Origin: Allium sativum
Taxonomy: Eukaryota > Streptophyta > Magnoliopsida > Asparagales > Amaryllidaceae
Length of the DNA stretch: 64,000 bases
Assembly: GCA_030737875.1 (NCBI GenBank)
Contig: CM060926.1
Coordinates: 165,241,579 to 165,305,578 of the forward strand
Direction of reading: 5' to 3'
Part shown: positions 60,050 to 64,000 of the stretch, one piece after another
Layout: every line of letters begins with the position of its first letter
How positions within the stretch are numbered: the first letter of the stretch is position 1
Position numbers and translations under genes: made by a program
Notes under the pieces: model-generated
The model's database searches: none
What the model was told of the DNA's origin: nothing
Seen by the model: the letters and a program-made list of their open reading frames with translations, nothing else

Positions 60050-60660
60050 AGTCACTATATATGTAAAAATCGAATTTTTACTTCGCTATTCAATATATAA
60101 AAATCATATTTTTATTTCGAAGTTCAATGTATAAAAATTCTATTTCTACATTGCTACTATATAGATAAATATTCCATTTCAAAAATATAGATTCCGCCCT
60201 TATAAAAATATAGATTTCGCCTTTTCTAATATGAAGTTTTCACCTTTATAAAAATAAAGTTTTCGCCTTTATAAAAATAAAGTTTTCGCCTTTATAAAAA
60301 TAAAGTTTTCGCCTTTATAAAAATAAAGTTTTCGCCTTTCATCACTATAGATTTCATCATTATAAAAATTACCACTTTATCTCAACGTATATAAAATAAA
60401 AATCAGATTTTTATTTCGCTACATATACAAAGATGATATTTTTATATTGTCTATCCTATAAAGATTATATTTTTAATACTTTAAAAATATAAAAATCCCA
60501 TTTTTAATATTTCTATATAGTAAAGACTATATTTTTAATACTTCAAAAATATAAAAATCATATTTTTCTTTCTTCTACATAATAAAGATTCCGCCTTTTC
60601 TATTTTTAAAGTTCAACCCTTTTCTAATTTTTAAAGTTTAAAAATAAAATCAGTTTTTAA
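60050..60660. repeat. Mixed palindromic AT-rich arrays
   Basis: Includes AAAAATCATATTTTTAT units like those in the related LTRs and four to five 24-bp units with ATAAAG, TTTTCGC, CTTTAT (60225-60345). The position corresponds to 28321-28915. Confidence 0.8.
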
Positions 60661-60784
60661 AACCTTTAAAAAATTCGGTTTAAAATCCTAAAAAAAAACA
60701 GTTTATTTTCTGTTAATATAGAATAAAAATAAAATAAACTAATAAAATAAAATAAATAAATAAAAACTTACATCGATTAACTAG

Positions 60785-61180
60785 GGTGGGGGTTTTCAGT
60801 GGTCGTCGGCAAGAAGTGGAGGGAGAGGAGCGGGACTGGAGGGGGTGCGGATGGTGCAGCGACGAGTGAAGGAGGGGCTAGGGTTCACGGTGGCGCTGGG
60901 GGGGGGGGGGGAAGAGGTCGGCCGTCATCACTGGGGGGGGTAGGCGGTGGTGCGGCGGTTTTTAAGGGGAGGGGGTGTTGAGGAAGAGGGGGTCGCGAGG
61001 AAGGGGAAGAGGTGGATCGGAAGGGGAGGGAGGGGTCTCGCGGCGGAGGCGCCTGGCTGCGGCGCCGCTGGGGGGGGGGGGCGCGAGGTGGCGGCGGCGG
61101 CGGCTCCCCCCCCCCCCCCCCCGTCGCCCTCGTCTGTCCTCTTTTCTTTTTTTTTTCCTCGATTTTCTGATTTGATTTCA
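60785..61180. other. Very GC-rich block with long G and C runs
   Basis: Contains a run of at least 12 G near 60899 and about 17 C near 61106 plus many GGGG and GGCGG words, in an otherwise AT-rich LTR. Corresponds to 18620-18905 and 28985-29275. The proline- and glycine-rich frames on both strands are compositional. Confidence 0.7.
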
Positions 61181-63075
61181 AAGGGGGGCAGCGGGTAAAA
61201 AGGGGGAGATTTAAATTTTTTTTATTTTTTATTAATTTAATAATTTTATTTTAATTCAAAAAGTCAACTTTTTCAAACGACCTCTAAACGAGGTCCACCG
61301 CCTGTCGCCCATAGCGTTTCACCCCCATTCCGAACACAATGGGATATGTATCGTAAGCTGATTCGGCTGTTACAATCAGTTTTCGTTAAATTTACATTTA
61401 AATCACTATATTGAATTTTAAACGTACATTTCAAATTACTGGGGTCACATACTAACTAGAAAAATTCCAGAAAAATATTTTCTAGCTTCGTATTGACGAT
61501 ACGGTCCTAACAAAACTAGTTTCGTCGAATTCTGAGGTCATTTGCAAAATGTCCATTTTTAAGGGCCTGAATTCCATAGCGACTATTCAGAATTTTCAAC
61601 TGGACATATCTTTTGATTCTCGCTACGAAATTTTGATTTGTCGGATTCGTTGGAAAGATATTATCAATTAGATCCTAATGTTTTTGGTTTCACTAAAATC
61701 CGGATTGTTTTGCTCCCGGTACATTCAATTGAAGTTTGAAATCGAATTATCGAACTACCGCGCCATTTTCAATTCCTTTTATAATTATATAAAAAATTTA
61801 TATTCTAACGACGACGTATATAATTATATACGTTGAATTCTATTCAAAATAAATTTTCTCGTCGATTTTATTTAAAATAATCTATTTTAAATATTCAAAA
61901 TTCGCTAAAATTGCCAAAATAAAAATTTCAAACTGGCTCGCATTTTCGGGTTATTACATATGTAAACAGAGTAAATAAGATAAGTAAAACAGCGGAAGAT
62001 TTCAAACCATTTCAAAACAAGTCTGGTACAACATAATATCAACTTTCCAAATACACAAGTCTAGATAAAAACAACATCACTGAAAAACTGAAATACATAA
62101 GTACTATCCCCAAAATAAGTGATAACCATAGCTAGCTTCATGTCAAGACCGTACATGAGCTAATAACCCACAAGCAAGCGATCAGAAATCCAAGCTAAGC
62201 TCCAACGTTCCCACCCTGAGAACCTGGGGGGGAAAACGGAAGAAAAGAGGCGAAAGAAAAACAGGTCAGTCAAAAAGACTGAGTAAGCCCTACTACAATC
62301 AATGTAAACTGATAAAGTTAACTGGCATGAGAAGCAGGGATGATCATAAGGATAACAACATACTAGCATGATGATTAACTAACAAGGTAGATAAAGGTGT
62401 CATCGCATAATCAGGTTTAAGGTTTTGCACCACAGGTGTACTAGCAAACTAACATGACTTGAATAAACAAGTATTGATCCCTTGGCCCAAGCTTTGGCCC
62501 AATAACATGAAGTGACCCTAATACGAGGTCCAACCAAACGGTCTAGTCGATCGGCTCCCTAAGCCTAACTCGTCACGTGTTGGTGTCAATACGGCCCAAA
62601 CATAATTATAGTCAGACTGTGCCGGGTCTCCCGTCGGGTGTATCAAGCCCTAGGGTGTCAACCCCTGGACACCATAAAGATAAGTGCACAGTCTCGTTCT
62701 ACTGGTACCCGTGCATGCTTTCCCCGGCTTCGGACTATGTGCACGACCATAGTCCGCCCGGAACTACACCGGCGTACCACTCTGCCGTCGTTTTTGGTCA
62801 CTTACCTCCAGTCCAGTAATCGTGCCCCCTCCCTAGCCTAGTCTCTAGGGTCTTAATGATACAAACTTGGGATTACTGCTGGAGTGGGCCCCCATTGCTA
62901 GGATTTTCTAGTGGGTTAAGTACGGTTTAACCCTCTTGCTAATCATGGATTAACTTGGTTAAGTGTAACGATGAGTTCACGACTTAACCCTGATTAATCT
63001 ACCAAGCCCAAATTGGTTAAGTATTAAGTGGACCATGACTTAACCCTAATCATGAGGCATTAATTAATTAATGTG

Positions 63076-63173
63076 CCTTAACCTCTCACATTAGACTTCG
63101 TTGCGGTTACTAGTTAAGCCGGTCGGTTCCGGGTAGCTTTATACCACAACTTGGTCTAACCTCGGGTTCAAGG
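63076..63173 (-). ncRNA. Candidate structured leader hairpin H3
   Basis: P1: CCTTAACC (63076-63083) with GGTTCAAGG (63165-63173, one bulge). P2: TTAGACT (63091-63097) with GGTCTAA (63153-63159, one wobble). P3: GTTGCGGT (63100-63107) with ACCACAAC (63143-63150), one pair that is G-U only on the minus strand. The apical GTTAAGCCGGTCGG is conserved with H1 and H2. Confidence 0.65.
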
Positions 63174-63183
63174 TACAACATGG

Positions 63184-63281
63184 CCAACTTCTCACATTGG
63201 GTCCTATTGTTTGTAGCAACTAGTTAAGCCGGTCGGTTCCGGGTAGTTTTACGCTACAAACTCAACCCAACCTCGAGTTGG
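63184..63281 (-). ncRNA. Candidate structured leader hairpin H4
   Basis: P1: CCAACT (63184-63189) with AGTTGG (63276-63281). P2: TTGGGT (63197-63202) with ACCCAA (63265-63270). P3: GTTTGTAGC (63209-63217) with GCTACAAAC (63253-63261). The apical GTTAAGCCGGTCGG is shared with the others. It sits directly after H3, as H2 follows H1. Confidence 0.68.
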
Positions 63282-63754
63282 TCACACTTATATTTTCTAA
63301 GTGTCATTTCCATCATGTTTCCAAAACATATTACAAGTTTTCAAGCAATTGGGTAGACCTAACTTAATAGGTAAATTCCCAATCTTATGTTTTTATGTCT
63401 TTAAAGTTTACCCAACCCCAAACGCAATCCCATCGCTTACATATCGCAATAGCGCATAAAGGATAGAAAGAGGGAACTTGGCATAATCATGACATAAAGG
63501 TGTTGAAGCCACAAGTTTAACATGGTGGCATATGAAATGTACATATGTTCATATACTTGCATATTACATTTTTAGGCCTCAAAAGCATGCATAAAACCAA
63601 ACTTAGCATATTGGTGATACATGGTGATAAATGACATGTAGAAATGGCCATAAGTTCGCATTTAGCCTCACATGCAAGTTATCATAAGAGATATGATAAC
63701 TTACATGTTGCCAAAATGCAACCTTTAGCATAAAGCTTGAAGCTTTATGTTCAT

Positions 63755-64000
63755 ATACTCAAGATAAGCTTGCATAACATGATAACGTGAGTAAAATGAT
63801 CACCCCAAACTTGCATAACATACTTGCATATCATATGACGAACTTGCATATCAAAACCTAGCAAACTTGCATAACATAACATGATAAACTTGCATATCAT
63901 AACATAGCAAACTTGCATAACATAACATGATAAACTTGCATATCATAACATAGCAAACTTGCATAACATGATAAACTTGCATATCATATCATAATGATCA
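63755..64000. repeat. About 41-bp TTGCATA tandem repeats
   Basis: Units alternate AACTTGCATATCAT and AACTTGCATAACAT with ATAGCA or GATA linkers, continuing past the window end. Same relative position as 37785-38415. Confidence 0.85.

Larger units (their letters stand above)
55276..61958 (-). repeat. 6.7-kb LTR (family 2)
   Basis: Opens TGTAACACCCCACC and ends TTTCGGGTTATTACA. Collinear with 20847-30117, including GAAGAACATTTCATTGTTATT (split match near 55483), the compensated hairpin (56968-57008) and the GGCGCAAAACTAATCAACACGG region near 58801. It has its own 27-bp minisatellite (58410-58770), a hairpin array (60050-60660) and a very GC-rich leader (60785-61180). No matching 5-bp target duplication is seen (CCCCC on the left, TATGT on the right). 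No gene is supported. Confidence 0.78.
61959..64000 (-). repeat. Partial LTR related to the young gypsy element's LTRs
   Basis: Shares, in order, AACAGCGGAA, GATCGGCTCCCTA, the GTTAAGCCGGT hairpins, GGGTAGACCTAACT and TTGCATA repeats with 35933-39222, but is clearly diverged. It runs off the window before its promoter and end, and its first bases are missing. Short frames (62160-62369, 62577-62841) are not genes. Confidence 0.8.

Noticed and set aside
60885..61198. Proline-rich and arginine/glycine-rich frames on both strands
   Set aside because: GC-rich low-complexity DNA with homopolymer runs; no domain and no conservation.
55276..61958. Complete solo LTR with target duplication
   Set aside because: The flanking five bases (CCCCC and TATGT) do not match, so a simple solo-LTR history is not supported.

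Overview
The window is plant nuclear DNA made almost entirely of nested LTR retrotransposons. I see no intact host gene, tRNA, rRNA or CRISPR array. The evidence for a plant (most likely a flowering plant with a large, repeat-rich genome) is a chromodomain-bearing Ty3/gypsy polyprotein of Del/Tekay type, several primer binding sites complementary to initiator tRNA-Met, a decayed Ty1/copia element, and a Helitron-like element. The species cannot be named from the sequence.

Layout. 1-5096 is the terminal part of a long LTR, joined by a 172-bp internal remnant to a second LTR (5269-10777). This unit sits inside the left LTR of a larger non-coding element (10778-30117: left LTR to 19845, internal part 19846-20846, right LTR from 20847). 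That left LTR also carries a Helitron-like insertion (14759-18320). The right LTR carries a solo LTR (25494-28005) with a perfect 5-bp target duplication, and the left LTR shows the empty site. 30118-32394 is unclassified. From 32395 a decayed Ty1/copia element runs to 47902 (LTR, gag, integrase, RT, RNase H fragments). It is split by the best-preserved element, a Tekay-type gypsy at 35933-47634: 3.3-kb LTRs about 0.5% different, CAAAC target duplication, PBS, polypurine tract, and a gag-protease-RT-RNase H-integrase-chromodomain polyprotein on the minus strand broken by one in-frame stop. The copia RNase H is cut again at 47903 by another 5.7-kb LTR with a 1.5-kb non-coding internal part (to 55098). 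A 6.7-kb LTR follows (55276-61958), then a partial LTR (61959-64000) related to the LTRs of the intact gypsy element.

How the parts work together. Except for the copia remnant, all recognisable elements are read on the minus strand. Only the gypsy element at 35933-47634 has recognisable polyprotein. The long-LTR elements keep the terminal cis signals (PBS, polypurine tract, LTR ends) but no coding sequence, so they must have depended on proteins supplied in trans.

Most notable observation. The LTRs carry RNA-like hairpins in the part expected to be transcribed as leader. The Tekay LTRs have a tandem pair of three-tier hairpins around a conserved apical sequence. The pair recurs in the diverged LTR at the window end with compensatory stem changes. 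Elsewhere there are tandem arrays in which nearly every unit is an inverted repeat and both arms change together (best at 995-3065). A copia LTR array shows the same behaviour. These deserve formal covariation testing.
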